Position numbers and translations under genes: made by a program
Assembly (NCBI RefSeq): GCF_001015055.1
Contig: NZ_BBWZ01000005.1
Span: 62,001-126,000 of the forward strand
Origin: Aneurinibacillus tyrosinisolvens
GTDB lineage: Bacteria; Bacillota; Bacilli; Aneurinibacillales; Aneurinibacillaceae
Direction of reading: 5' to 3'
Length of the DNA: 64,000 nt
The notes under the pieces: generated by a model
Database searches by the model: none
What the model saw: only the letters and a program-made list of their open reading frames with translations
What the model was told of the DNA's origin: nothing
Shown: positions 1 through 7,938 of the stretch, piece after piece
Position numbering within the stretch: position 1 is the stretch's first letter
Layout of the letters: each line of letters opens with the position of its first letter

Positions 1-758
1 CCGGAATATTCAGCGCCATGGTCGCCCAGAAGGCGATGACGCCGGTCAAGGCAGGGAAGAAGTACTTTAAAAATTCGCCTGTGGAAGTAAACTTTGAAGG
101 AGCGGACAGCATCGGCCCTAAGCCGCCGGCGGTAGTAAACGCCCAGATAAGCAGAATAATCGCTGAAATGGCAAGAACCGGAGCGGCGATGGCGCTAAGG
201 ACCTTGATGGCTTCAGGACCTCTGTATGCAATGCCGACATTCAACAGCCAAAACAGAGCGAACACGATGGCTGTATGACCGGGCAGCGCCTGCCAGAAGG
301 AAAAAGAAGCGGATAAAAGCGTATCGATCGCACCGGCTCCAATCCACGCATTGATCCCAAACCATCCTGCGGCGACAATCGCCCTGGCCATGGCGGGAAT
401 ATGGGCCCCCTTGGATCCGAACCAGAGGCGGGCAAAAACAGGATAAGGAATGCCGAATTTAGTTCCAGCGTGCGAGTTGAGGAGAATGGGAATTAACACG
501 ATAATGTTACCAAGGAAAATGGTAAAGATGGCTTGATACCAGTTCATTCCCAGACTAATCATACCGCTCGCCATCGTGTAAGTAGGAATACAAAGACACA
601 TTCCGATCCACAGCGCGGCAAAGTTAAATCCTTTCCATGAGTGTTCTTCTGTTGTTGTAGGGCGTAAATCCTCATTCCAGAGCGGACTGCCTTCCATCTC
701 CGCTGATACTTCAGGAACCAGGGTAACAATTCCGTTCGTTTCGATCTGCGTTTTCATA
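1..758 (-). CDS. NCS1-family nucleobase/allantoin/hydantoin permease, 3' end outside window
   Basis: Membrane transporter of the nucleobase:cation symporter-1 family, here the N-terminal 252 residues; the gene runs off the left edge. Reading the minus strand from ATG 758 gives a hydrophilic start followed by many hydrophobic segments. The PVFARLWFGSKGAHIPA stretch and the terminal FWATMALNIP are typical of NCS1 proteins such as PucI or Mhp1. A good RBS (AAGGAGGAG) lies just upstream. A sigma-A promoter at 921-949 and a 9-bp inverted repeat in the 5' UTR precede it. Together with pucR, the aminotransferase and the ureidopropionase-type hydrolase, uptake of uracil, dihydrouracil or a hydantoin/ureide is likely; the exact substrate cannot be read from sequence. 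Confidence 0.88.
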
Positions 759-868
759 TCTCTCCTCCTTCGAAGTAATACAAATAACAGCACAGTGAAC
801 GAAAATGAGGGAGAACACCGTTGATTTTTTTAAACACCCCCTGTTATATTTTTTAAAGTTATCAAAAT

Positions 869-913
869 GAAACCTTGATAGTTTTTATTGCCTAGAAAAT
901 ATAGCAAGGTTTC
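869..913. repeat. 9-bp perfect inverted repeat in NCS1 permease 5' UTR
   Basis: GAAACCTTG at 869-877 and CAAGGTTTC at 905-913 are perfect reverse complements 27 bp apart. On the minus strand the outer arm begins at the predicted transcription start of the permease. It could be a repressor/activator operator straddling +1 or a hairpin at the mRNA 5' end. PucR is the obvious candidate protein but there is no direct evidence. Confidence 0.55.
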
Positions 914-920
914 AGGTTTG

Positions 921-949
921 ATTATAATTAGTTGTGAATAAGTAGTCAA
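921..949 (-). promoter_or_regulatory. Sigma-A promoter for the NCS1 permease
   Basis: On the minus strand TTGACT (944-949), a 17-bp spacer and a perfect TATAAT (921-926). Transcription should start near 914 and run into the permease gene, leaving a leader of about 155 nt. Confidence 0.75.
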
Positions 950-984
950 CAAAATATTTAGAAAATTCGGAGAAGAAGGAAATG

Positions 985-2624
985 CTATCCCGGTTCTCTT
1001 CCGGAAAACGTATAAAAGGTGATAGCGGCTTCAATGCAGAGGCGTTTTTCCGGTTCTACATAGTTATCCCCCAGCAATTCTTTGCATTTCTCCAGGCGGT
1101 GATATAGTGTTTGCCGGTGAATGAAAAGCTCCTGTGCCGCCAATTGTTTAGAACCCATATGCTTCAAGTAGATGCGAAGCGTTTCGACGAGCTGGGAATT
1201 GTTTTGTTCGTCATAGTCGAGCAGAGGCCCGATATGGGCTGTAATAAAAGAGGGGATAAACGCCGTGTTTTTGATTTTTAATGGGAGCTGGTAAAGTCCT
1301 AAATCTTCATAAAAAAAGCGGGAAGAATGAGGAAGGCTTTGGTTCACCTTCACTGTTTCTTCGGCTTCTTCAAAACTTTCTTTGGCAAGGATAAGCATTT
1401 CCTTAGCCTGGCCGAAGCCGATAACGGTTTTTACCTGTTCTTCAAACATATGCACCAAGGCTTGCTGGAATTGAATAATAAAAGCTTCCAGCTGGTTCTT
1501 TATTGTCTTAAGCGAGCCCTTTTTTTTCGTAATACAAAGCACATACACCTTTTTCCCTCTCAGCATAAGCAGGGCATGAAGCCTCTGTTTTCCAAGCAGG
1601 GAGCGAGAGAGCAGTACAATATCCTGATAAATCGATTCAATGCTTTCTCCTTCATAGCGGAGGAAGGATTGCTCTATGTATACGATTCCGGCAATAAAAA
1701 GATGAGGAGAAGAGGGGGGAAGCCGAGCTGCTCAAGAGCCTGTTCTTCATCCGTCACCGTGCCGTTTATAATTTCCTGGATAAATAGATTCTGGCTTTCC
1801 ATCTTTTTTTCTTCCAGGAATAGGCGGCGCAATAAAAAACTCGTAATCGATTTTACTGCGTAATCAAGAGCCATTAACAATGATTCGGATACCTTTTCCC
1901 CGTTCATTAAGAGACCGAGATAGGCAGCGGTTTGCCCCATTGAAGTAACGGGCTGTGAAAGAAGAAAACGCTGGGCATCCAATTGCAGGACAGCACCGAG
2001 CGGTGAAGCATGGTGCTGTCCTGCCAGAGCATCCTGGTACAGTCCCGTTACGTGCTTTCCCGCGGATGGCTCGACAGCCGGTGCGAATAAACTTACCCCG
2101 GAAGGATAGTAGAAGATGACCTGATGCGAGGTGTAGCGGTGCAGGGCAGCAAGGATGGGGGAAATTCCTGTTGATTGGACAGTGAGACGCTGAAGCTCTT
2201 GCGAGAAGGCAGTCAGGTTTCTGAGTACTTCCAGCTGGTTGTTTACGAGAAGCGAATGAATATCCTGGGTAATCTCTACAAACCGCACACGCTTCGTAAA
2301 AACAATGAGCGGGAAATCATGTTCGTCTGCCATGGTGACCATGTCTGCTGGAAGCTGCTCAAAATAATCGCCAAGCTCTATGCACAGGCCGGCAACTCCG
2401 TTCTGGACGAGCTCCTTTAAGTATTCTTTCCGTTCTGCTTCACTCGTACCGATAAGGCCGAGCCCGGTCGATAAAATCAAATCATCCCGGTTAATATAAA
2501 GGCCGGCGTTTTTAATATCAACAATATGAACCCACCCGACGGTGCGGCCGATTCCATTTTTGCCTGCCAGAAGCTCTGCGCAGCGGAACAGCGGCCGGTT
2601 CAATATTTCCTTTATGCTAATCAT
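985..2624 (-). CDS. pucR: PucR-family transcriptional regulator (split by one frame break)
   Basis: Regulator of purine/pyrimidine or ureide catabolism. The N-terminal part (about residues 1-125) is the PucR ligand-sensing domain, beginning MISIKEILNRPLF. The C-terminal end carries the PucR-type HTH (LAAQELFIHRQTLYHRLEKCKELLG). The gene reads in two frames: 2624 to about 1720 and about 1713 to 985. Adding one C to the minus-strand C6 run (G6 at 1714-1719) joins them into about 546 residues, the normal size for PucR (B. subtilis about 530), with no stop between. It is divergent from the aminotransferase and lies next to the permease, so it probably controls both. Start: ATG 2624 with RBS AAGGGGCG. 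The frame break is probably a homopolymer error. Confidence 0.85.
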
Positions 2625-2637
2625 ACGCTTCGCCCCT

Positions 2638-2652
2638 TATACATAATGTATA
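2638..2652. promoter_or_regulatory. 15-bp palindrome between pucR and aminotransferase
   Basis: TATACATAATGTATA is a perfect 7+1+7 palindrome in the 125-bp divergent intergenic region, 14 bp upstream of the pucR start codon. It is a plausible autoregulatory operator. No second copy was found near the permease promoter. Confidence 0.4.
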
Positions 2653-2749
2653 GTTACCATTCATATTATCAGACAAAATGCATAATGAAAATGTTCTGAA
2701 TTTTGTTTAATATTGGTGTATAGCAATGAAATAAGGAGGTGCAGTGAAT

Positions 2750-4210
2750 ATGAGTGCACCGCAAATAGAAACGGCCTTACTTAAGAATTTCATAATGGAG
2801 AAGGGAAGAAGCGGCATGACAAAAGAAATAAATTCCGCGCCCCGGGGCGAACAGTGGAACAAAGAAGAACTATTGAAAAAAGATCAGGAGAAACTGTGGC
2901 ACCATATTTCTCCTCATAACCCGAATCCGGTGATTGCTGTATCAGGAGAAGGAAGCTGGGTTACCGACATTGACGGCAACCGTTTCCTGGATGGTATGTC
3001 GGGCCTATGGTGTGTGAACGTCGGGCACGGAAGGGAAGAAATCGCGGAGGCGGCCGCCGAACAAATGAAAACACTCGCATACTTCCCGCTCAACCAGAGC
3101 CACGTGCCGGCGATTCGGCTGGCAGACAAAGTGAGTGAATGGCTGCAGGGTGACTACCGGATTTTCTTCTCCAACTCCGGTTCGGATGCGAACGAAGTAG
3201 CCTTCAAAATCGCCCGGCAGTACCACAACCAGAATGGAGAGCCGACGCGGCATAAATTCATCTCACGCCATCGGGCGTACCACGGCAATTCGATGGGAGC
3301 CCTGGCAGCAACGGGCCAGGCAAACAGAAAAATTAAGTATGAGCCGCTGGGGACCGGGTTCCAGCATGTGCCTCCCCCGTACTGCTACCGCTGTCCGTTC
3401 GGAAAAACATACGGGGAGTGCAATATTGACTGCGCACAAATTTATGAGGATGTGATTAACTGGGAAGGCGCGGAGACGGTAGCCGGGGTTATCCTTGAGC
3501 CTGTCATCACCGGAGGCGGCGTCATTGTGCCGCCTCCAGAGTATTTAAGCAAAGTACGGGAAATTTGCAACAAGTACGGCGTGTTGCTTATCGTTGACGA
3601 AGTCATCTGCGGATTCGGCCGTTCCGGAAAAAATTTCGGCCACCAAAACTATGGCGTAAAGCCGGATATCGTTGCGATGGCGAAAGGAATTACGAGTGCG
3701 TATTCCCCGCTGTCCGCTACAGCCGTCCGGGCCGAGCTCTATGAGAGCTTCAAAGAACCGGGCAAAGACAACCATTTCCGGCATGTTAACACATTTGGCG
3801 GAAATCCGGTATCCTGTGCGGTGGCATTGAAAAACCTTGAGATTATCGAAGAGGAAAAACTGGTGGAGCGGGCTGAATATTTAGGGATACAGCTGCGAAA
3901 TAAGCTGGATGCCCTGCTTGATCACCCAAATGTGGGCGATATTCGCACATTCGGTTTTATGGCGGGCATTGAAATGGTGGAGGATAAAATTACGAAACAG
4001 CCGGCTGCTCCGCAAAAAGTAGCCCAGGTGCTTACAGAATGCAAAAAGCGCGGACTCATGATGGGCAAAAACAGCGAAACAGTGCCGCAGTATGAAAATG
4101 TGCTCACGCTTTCTCCACCGTTCGTTACAACGGATAAAGAACTGGACTTCATTGTCAATGCGTTAAAAGAGGCGCTCTCTACACTGCTCGTCCAAAGCAG
4201 CACCCTGTAA
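2750..4210 (+). CDS. Class III PLP-dependent aminotransferase (probable beta-alanine:pyruvate type)
   Basis: Omega-aminotransferase of fold type I, 486 residues. Visible family features are the NSGSDANEVAFKIAR phosphate-binding region, the LLIVDEVICGFGRSG motif with the PLP-contacting Asp, and the AMAKGITSAYSPLSA region carrying the Schiff-base lysine. It would transfer the amino group of beta-alanine (or 3-aminoisobutyrate) to pyruvate, giving malonate semialdehyde. That is the step after beta-ureidopropionase, which is encoded directly downstream. Start choice: AAGGAGGT at 2733-2740 is 9 bp from ATG 2750; an upstream in-frame GTG (2744) is too close. Substrate assignment is inferred from the neighbours. 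Confidence 0.85.
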   Translation: MSAPQIETALLKNFIMEKGRSGMTKEINSAPRGEQWNKEELLKKDQEKLWHHISPHNPNPVIAVSGEGSWVTDIDGNRFLDGMSGLWCVNVGHGREEIAEAAAEQMKTLAYFPLNQSHVPAIRLADKVSEWLQGDYRIFFSNSGSDANEVAFKIARQYHNQNGEPTRHKFISRHRAYHGNSMGALAATGQANRKIKYEPLGTGFQHVPPPYCYRCPFGKTYGECNIDCAQIYEDVINWEGAETVAGVILEPVITGGGVIVPPPEYLSKVREICNKYGVLLIVDEVICGFGRSGKNFGHQNYGVKPDIVAMAKGITSAYSPLSATAVRAELYESFKEPGKDNHFRHVNTFGGNPVSCAVALKNLEIIEEEKLVERAEYLGIQLRNKLDALLDHPNVGDIRTFGFMAGIEMVEDKITKQPAAPQKVAQVLTECKKRGLMMGKNSETVPQYENVLTLSPPFVTTDKELDFIVNALKEALSTLLVQSSTL

Positions 4211-4256
4211 TGCTGCTGTTCTTGGGCTAAATAAAACAGGAAACGGGGGAAGGAAT

Positions 4257-5512
4257 TTGACCATTCTTCATCTGAACGTAAGCAGCGAACGGTTGGAAAA
4301 GCGCATTAATGAACTGTCCAAAATCGGAAAAATCGAAGAAACCGGCGTATGCCGCTTAGCGTTATCGAAAGAAGACAAAATAGCCGTAGAAACCGTGAAA
4401 CTGTGGATGGAAGAAGCAGGAATGACAGCGCGCATCGATGACTTCGGCAACCTCATCGGCCGTCTGGAAGGGAAAAACCCGGGTGCGCCTGTGCTTATGA
4501 TTGGTTCGCACATTGATTCCCAGCCGTATGGGGGACGATTTGATGGCGTCATTGGGGTGTTAGGGGCATTGAAGCCGTGCAAACGATGGCGGAGAACGGA
4601 ATCGTCCCCGATGTCCCTATCGAAGTCGCCGCGTTTTGTGATGAAGAAGGCTGCCGCTTTAATAAAGGGCTGTTCGGTGTCCGGGGCATTCTCGGTAAAC
4701 TGGAACCGGGCGAGCTGGAGCGGACAGACAAAGACGGGGTAACACGAAGGCAGGCCCTTCTTGATTTTGGCTGTGATCCTTCCAAATTCGATGAATCTGA
4801 ATATCCGGAAGGGAAGGTCGGTTCGTATCTGGAACTGCACATCGAGCAGGGCCCGGTGCTGGAATCGCTGGATCGCCCGATCGGTATTGTGACCGGAATT
4901 TCCGGTCCTCTCTGGCTCACCGTTGAAATGGTTGGATTTGCCGGGCATGCAGGATCGGTTCCGATGCCGATGCGCCGGGATGCGCTCGTAGGTGCAGCCA
5001 AAGCCATTACGAAACTCCACGAAATGGCTTCAAGAGACCCGGAAGCACCGACGGTCGGAACCGTAGGGAATCTCCAGGTGTTCCCCGATTCGCGCAACAT
5101 TATCCCTGAGCGGGTACTGTTTACCGTTGATTTGCGGGACATCGATATTGAGCGGCGTGACCGCTACGAGAAGGAGCTTCGCCGGGCCATTGACGACATT
5201 GCAAGGGAGCATACGCTGGCGTACACGATTCGGGAGGATACGAATAGCGAGCCCAGGTACTGTGCGGAGCCAATTAAAGAAATGATGCGCCAGGCATGCG
5301 GGGAGATGAGCATCGACGCACCAGAATTGATGAGCGGTCCGTTTCACGACGCGCTTGCCATGTCATACGCATGCGACTATGGTATGATTTTTGTGCGGTG
5401 CAAGGATGGCATTAGCCATAATCCGAAAGAGTTTTCCACATATGAGGATATTTCGCTTGGCACAGAACTGCTCTATCGAACCGCTTTAAAGCTAATCGGC
5501 TCTATGGAATAG
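4257..5512 (+). CDS. M20-family amidohydrolase, beta-ureidopropionase / N-carbamoyl amino acid hydrolase type (split by one frame break)
   Basis: Dinuclear-metal hydrolase that removes the carbamoyl group from N-carbamoyl-beta-alanine or a related ureide. Metal and catalytic motifs are GSHIDSQPYGGRFDG, CDEEGCRF, ELHIEQGP and the C-terminal DGISHNPKEFS. The reading frame changes near 4563-4566: adding one G to the G4 run joins GVLGG to IEAVQTMAENG and gives about 418 residues, normal for the family. Start: TTG 4257 after GGGGGAAGGA. It sits 46 bp after the aminotransferase, probably co-transcribed, and is followed by a strong terminator. Allantoate amidohydrolase is the main alternative, but the aminotransferase partner favours pyrimidine breakdown. 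Confidence 0.85.
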
Positions 5513-5526
5513 CATTTCTTTGAAAC

Positions 5527-5561
5527 AAAGAACGGGACTTCTTCCATGTCCCGTTCTTTTT
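5527..5561 (+). terminator. Rho-independent terminator after the pyrimidine-catabolism genes
   Basis: AAAGAACGGGAC pairs with GTCCCGTTCTTT across a 9-nt loop, followed by a T tract. Confidence 0.9.
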
Positions 5562-5650
5562 GTTTCTTTTATTTGTTATGGTCATAAGAAGGCAATCTGA
5601 TATAAAATATACGTGTTGTGGATTTTTTGCGGTGAAAGGATGGAACAGTA

Positions 5651-6157
5651 GTGGATGGATGGTTCACAAAGGAGATCGTAGCGGGGATGGCGGGCGTTTT
5701 ACTGCTTTTATTTTTGGTTCTATTCATATGGAACATTGTACTTTCAGTAAAGTTCGGCCGATTGAAGAAGCAGTTTCGAAGGCTTACCCAGGGAACGTCG
5801 AGAGAAAATCTTGAACAAATTCTGGAAAAGCTGTTTGACAGAATGGATGAGGTCAGCCATTCACAGCAGGAAAGCAATGATCTGGTTGAACAAATGCAGG
5901 CAGCGCTCCGGCACCATAAGGGCCGCATGGGTTTCGTCAGATATGCGGCTTTTCAAAACGAAGGCAGCGATCTCAGCTTCTCGCTGGCGCTTGTTGATGA
6001 CAGCAACAGCGGCGTTGTGTTAACAAGCATTTATGGAAGAGATGAATCAAGAGTATACGCCAAGCCGATCGATAAAGGCGTGTCCGTATATCAAATGTCA
6101 GAAGAAGAAAAACAGGCACTCGTTCTTGCAGCAAAAAATGGGCGGAGCGATTCGTAA
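5651..6157 (+). CDS. DUF4446 family membrane-anchored protein
   Basis: 168 residues, function unknown. One N-terminal transmembrane helix (about residues 9-32), then a charged helical segment (LKKQFRRLTQGTSRENLEQILEKL) and the conserved DUF4446 core (GFVRYAAFQNEGSDLSFSLALVD, GVVLTSIYGRDESRVYAKPI). The start is GTG 5651. The family is widespread in Bacillales and Clostridia. It appears to be a single-gene unit between a terminator and the speH leader. Confidence 0.75.
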   Translation: MDGWFTKEIVAGMAGVLLLLFLVLFIWNIVLSVKFGRLKKQFRRLTQGTSRENLEQILEKLFDRMDEVSHSQQESNDLVEQMQAALRHHKGRMGFVRYAAFQNEGSDLSFSLALVDDSNSGVVLTSIYGRDESRVYAKPIDKGVSVYQMSEEEKQALVLAAKNGRSDS

Positions 6158-6183
6158 AAAACTATTGCAACTTTCCTGAATAC

Positions 6184-6217
6184 ATGTTATTTTATTTTTC
6201 GTTAGGGAAAATAACAT
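6184..6217. repeat. 10-bp perfect inverted repeat upstream of speH
   Basis: ATGTTATTTT (6184-6193) and AAAATAACAT (6208-6217) are perfect reverse complements with a 14-bp centre. It is too AT-rich and lacks a T tract, so it is more likely an operator or a leader hairpin than a terminator. Confidence 0.5.
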
Positions 6218-6228
6218 TAGGAACCAGG

Positions 6229-6334
6229 ATTCACTTAAAGGGTGGGATTATACAATAACTCACTTGCCCCCGTGGTGAATGACGTAGGTCCTAGCGATGT
6301 TTACAATACTCATCCTAGGAAGGGGGACCGGAAG
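6229..6334 (+). promoter_or_regulatory. Structured 5' leader of speH with hairpin abutting the RBS
   Basis: Two stems are visible. ATTCAC (6229-6234) pairs with GTGAAT (6275-6280) and encloses a GGG/CCCCC pair. TCCTAG-C-GATG (6289-6299) pairs with CATCCTAGGA (6311-6320): 10 bp, one bulged C, 11-nt loop. The last stem ends inside the CTAGGAAGGGGGA ribosome-binding region, so its formation could affect translation of speH. I do not recognise it as a described riboswitch class. Confidence 0.5.
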
Positions 6335-6739
6335 ATGGAATATTCAACTTTCGGCAGACATGTAGCGATTGACGTATGGGGAGTGGAGTTCGAGCGTTTA
6401 AACAACGCGGAGTTTTTAAAACAGCATATGGTGGAAGCTGCGGAAGCATGCGGTGCGACTGTTCTTTCTGTTCAGGCACAGCAATTCGACCCGCAGGGAG
6501 CAACCGTGCTTGTTATGCTGTCGGAGAGCCATATCTCGATCCATACCTATCCTGAGAAAGGTTTTGCCGCACTCGATTGTTACACCTGCGGTGAAACAGT
6601 GGATCCGCAAATTGCCATTGACTACATGGTTTCTATTTTACAACCGAAATCATACTACGCGAAGAAATTAATCCGCGGCGTAGGCGAAATAGAGATTGTT
6701 ACTCCAGAAATAAAACGTGAATACATTGAACAGCCGTAA
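6335..6739 (+). CDS. speH: S-adenosylmethionine decarboxylase proenzyme
   Basis: Makes decarboxylated SAM, the aminopropyl donor for spermidine. 134 residues, the short class 1B form of Bacillus and Thermotoga. The SESHISIHTYPE motif is present: self-cleavage between Glu64 and Ser65 creates the pyruvoyl cofactor, His70 is the processing residue and Cys85 (CYTCGE) the proton donor. An in-frame GTG far upstream (6242) is rejected because it lies in the structured leader; ATG 6335 aligns with SpeH proteins and follows AAGGGGGA. No speE or speA is adjacent. Terminator follows. Confidence 0.93.
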   Translation: MEYSTFGRHVAIDVWGVEFERLNNAEFLKQHMVEAAEACGATVLSVQAQQFDPQGATVLVMLSESHISIHTYPEKGFAALDCYTCGETVDPQIAIDYMVSILQPKSYYAKKLIRGVGEIEIVTPEIKREYIEQP

Positions 6740-6767
6740 AGAGAGAGGGTTTATCTCTCTTTTTTTA
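6739..6767 (+). terminator. Terminator after speH
   Basis: AAGAGAGA pairs with TCTCTCTT followed by a T7 tract; it begins at the last base of the stop codon. Confidence 0.8.
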
Positions 6768-6872
6768 TTTTGGCGGGATAAATAAAATAAGCCGCATCAA
6801 GCTGTGTACTCATTCGTAAAAGTAGTTTAATATGAAAAAGAGGAAAGCATTGTATAGTTAGGGGAGAAAAAC

Positions 6873-7121
6873 ATGTCCTGGCAATTTATTGTATTGTTCT
6901 TGCTCATGGCTGTTACGTATCAATTGGGCTTTGCCCGGCGTTTACCTATTCTGAAGGCGGCGATTGTGTATGCTGTGCTGTTTGTTGGAACGATTCCGCT
7001 CTCTATTCTAAATGCATTCGGACTGCCGATGATTCCGGCCCTCTCCGTTGCGGTTGTGGTGCTTCTGCTCGCCCGCTACAGAAGAAAAAATTCACCGCCT
7101 CTGCGCGAAAATGAGGGGTGA
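6873..7121 (+). CDS. ylaH: YlaH-like membrane protein
   Basis: 82 residues with three hydrophobic segments and a basic tail (RYRRKNSPP). The VTYQLGFARRLPILKAAIVYAVLFVG region resembles YlaH of B. subtilis, a small membrane protein of unknown function. The position also fits, because ylaJ and ylaK lie a few kb downstream as in B. subtilis. The stop overlaps the next ORF's possible GTG start, suggesting translational coupling. Confidence 0.7.
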   Translation: MSWQFIVLFLLMAVTYQLGFARRLPILKAAIVYAVLFVGTIPLSILNAFGLPMIPALSVAVVVLLLARYRRKNSPPLRENEG

Positions 7122-7558
7122 GCATGACAATGTTATGGATTACGCCAATTGTGCACGCCTCAAATGGGTGGGTTCTCAAGGAAGAGAGGAAACCTTACTC
7201 TGAACAGTTTCTCCGCCCGCTTTGCGAAAGGCTGCGGGCGATTCACCCCCGGCTGCTGCCTCTGGTAAAGGCCGCAATTCTTCCCGACGAACCGGATGAG
7301 CCCGGCTGCGAGCGGCCATTCTGCGGGACGGCGGCTGACTTTACCCTTGCTGAACAAGGGGATATTACTTTTGACGGGCAGACCTGGCTTCTCTCGCATT
7401 GCGGGGAACAGTTCCTTGATTCACTTCTATCCCCCCTGGAGGCGCTGTCGCTTTTGCAAAAAGCAGATGATCTGGAAAGCCCGCCGACAGCGGAAGTGCT
7501 TCAGTTTATAGCAGCCTGGCTGCAATCCGGCTTCCACGTCATTCTTATTAAAGAATAA
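7118..7558 (+). CDS. Hypothetical protein, coupled to ylaH
   Basis: 146 residues, not recognised. It contains two cysteine pairs (PGCERPFCG and SHCGEQFL) and no clear membrane segment. The start is GTG 7118 (overlapping the ylaH stop) or ATG 7124. Base composition is like its neighbours and no other frame is open over the region, so it is probably a real gene. Confidence 0.6.
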   Translation: MSMTMLWITPIVHASNGWVLKEERKPYSEQFLRPLCERLRAIHPRLLPLVKAAILPDEPDEPGCERPFCGTAADFTLAEQGDITFDGQTWLLSHCGEQFLDSLLSPLEALSLLQKADDLESPPTAEVLQFIAAWLQSGFHVILIKE

Positions 7559-7580
7559 AACGAAGAGGAGGAGGAGACGA

Positions 7581-7853
7581 ATGAAAATTGAAAACGCTTT
7601 ATTTGATTACTTGCAAATAAAAGTGGTCGCAGATGCGCGGCCGGATGATACGGCCGCACAAAAAACAAGTGACTTTTTTTATTCGATATTGCAAGAAGAG
7701 CATAAGCTGGAAAACCTGGAGTATACAGTTGACGACACAATGTATCACGTGAAGTATACAGCAGACGGGAAATCAAAGACTCGTTTTTATGATCGCGAGT
7801 CGATTGAACATTTGCTTTCTTCAATTGAAACCGAGCCGCGTTATGGAAAATAA
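7581..7853 (+). CDS. Small hypothetical protein
   Basis: 90 residues, acidic, no signal or membrane segment, not recognised. It has a strong RBS (GAGGAGGAG) before ATG 7581, a 22-bp gap to the preceding ORF and a terminator 20 bp downstream, so it is the last gene of the ylaH unit. Confidence 0.65.
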   Translation: MKIENALFDYLQIKVVADARPDDTAAQKTSDFFYSILQEEHKLENLEYTVDDTMYHVKYTADGKSKTRFYDRESIEHLLSSIETEPRYGK

Positions 7854-7872
7854 GAAGAATAAGAAGTTTTAG

Positions 7873-7901
7873 AAAGGATGGCGAACAATGCCATCCTTTT
7901 T
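7873..7901 (+). terminator. Terminator after the ylaH unit
   Basis: AAAGGATGGC pairs with GCCATCCTTT, 7-nt loop, T5 tail. Confidence 0.9.
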
Positions 7902-7938
7902 AGTATAAAATGAAAAGAGAATACGGGAGGTGGATGGT

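Noticed and set aside
1327..1863. Plus-strand ORF of 178 codons opposite pucR
   Set aside because: It lies antisense to the PucR C-terminal region, crosses the frame break, and matches no protein family; the minus-strand reading is clearly PucR.
4268..5142. Long minus-strand ORFs (250 and 197 codons) opposite the M20 hydrolase
   Set aside because: Shadow frames of a GC-rich coding region; the plus strand carries the full set of M20 metal-binding motifs.
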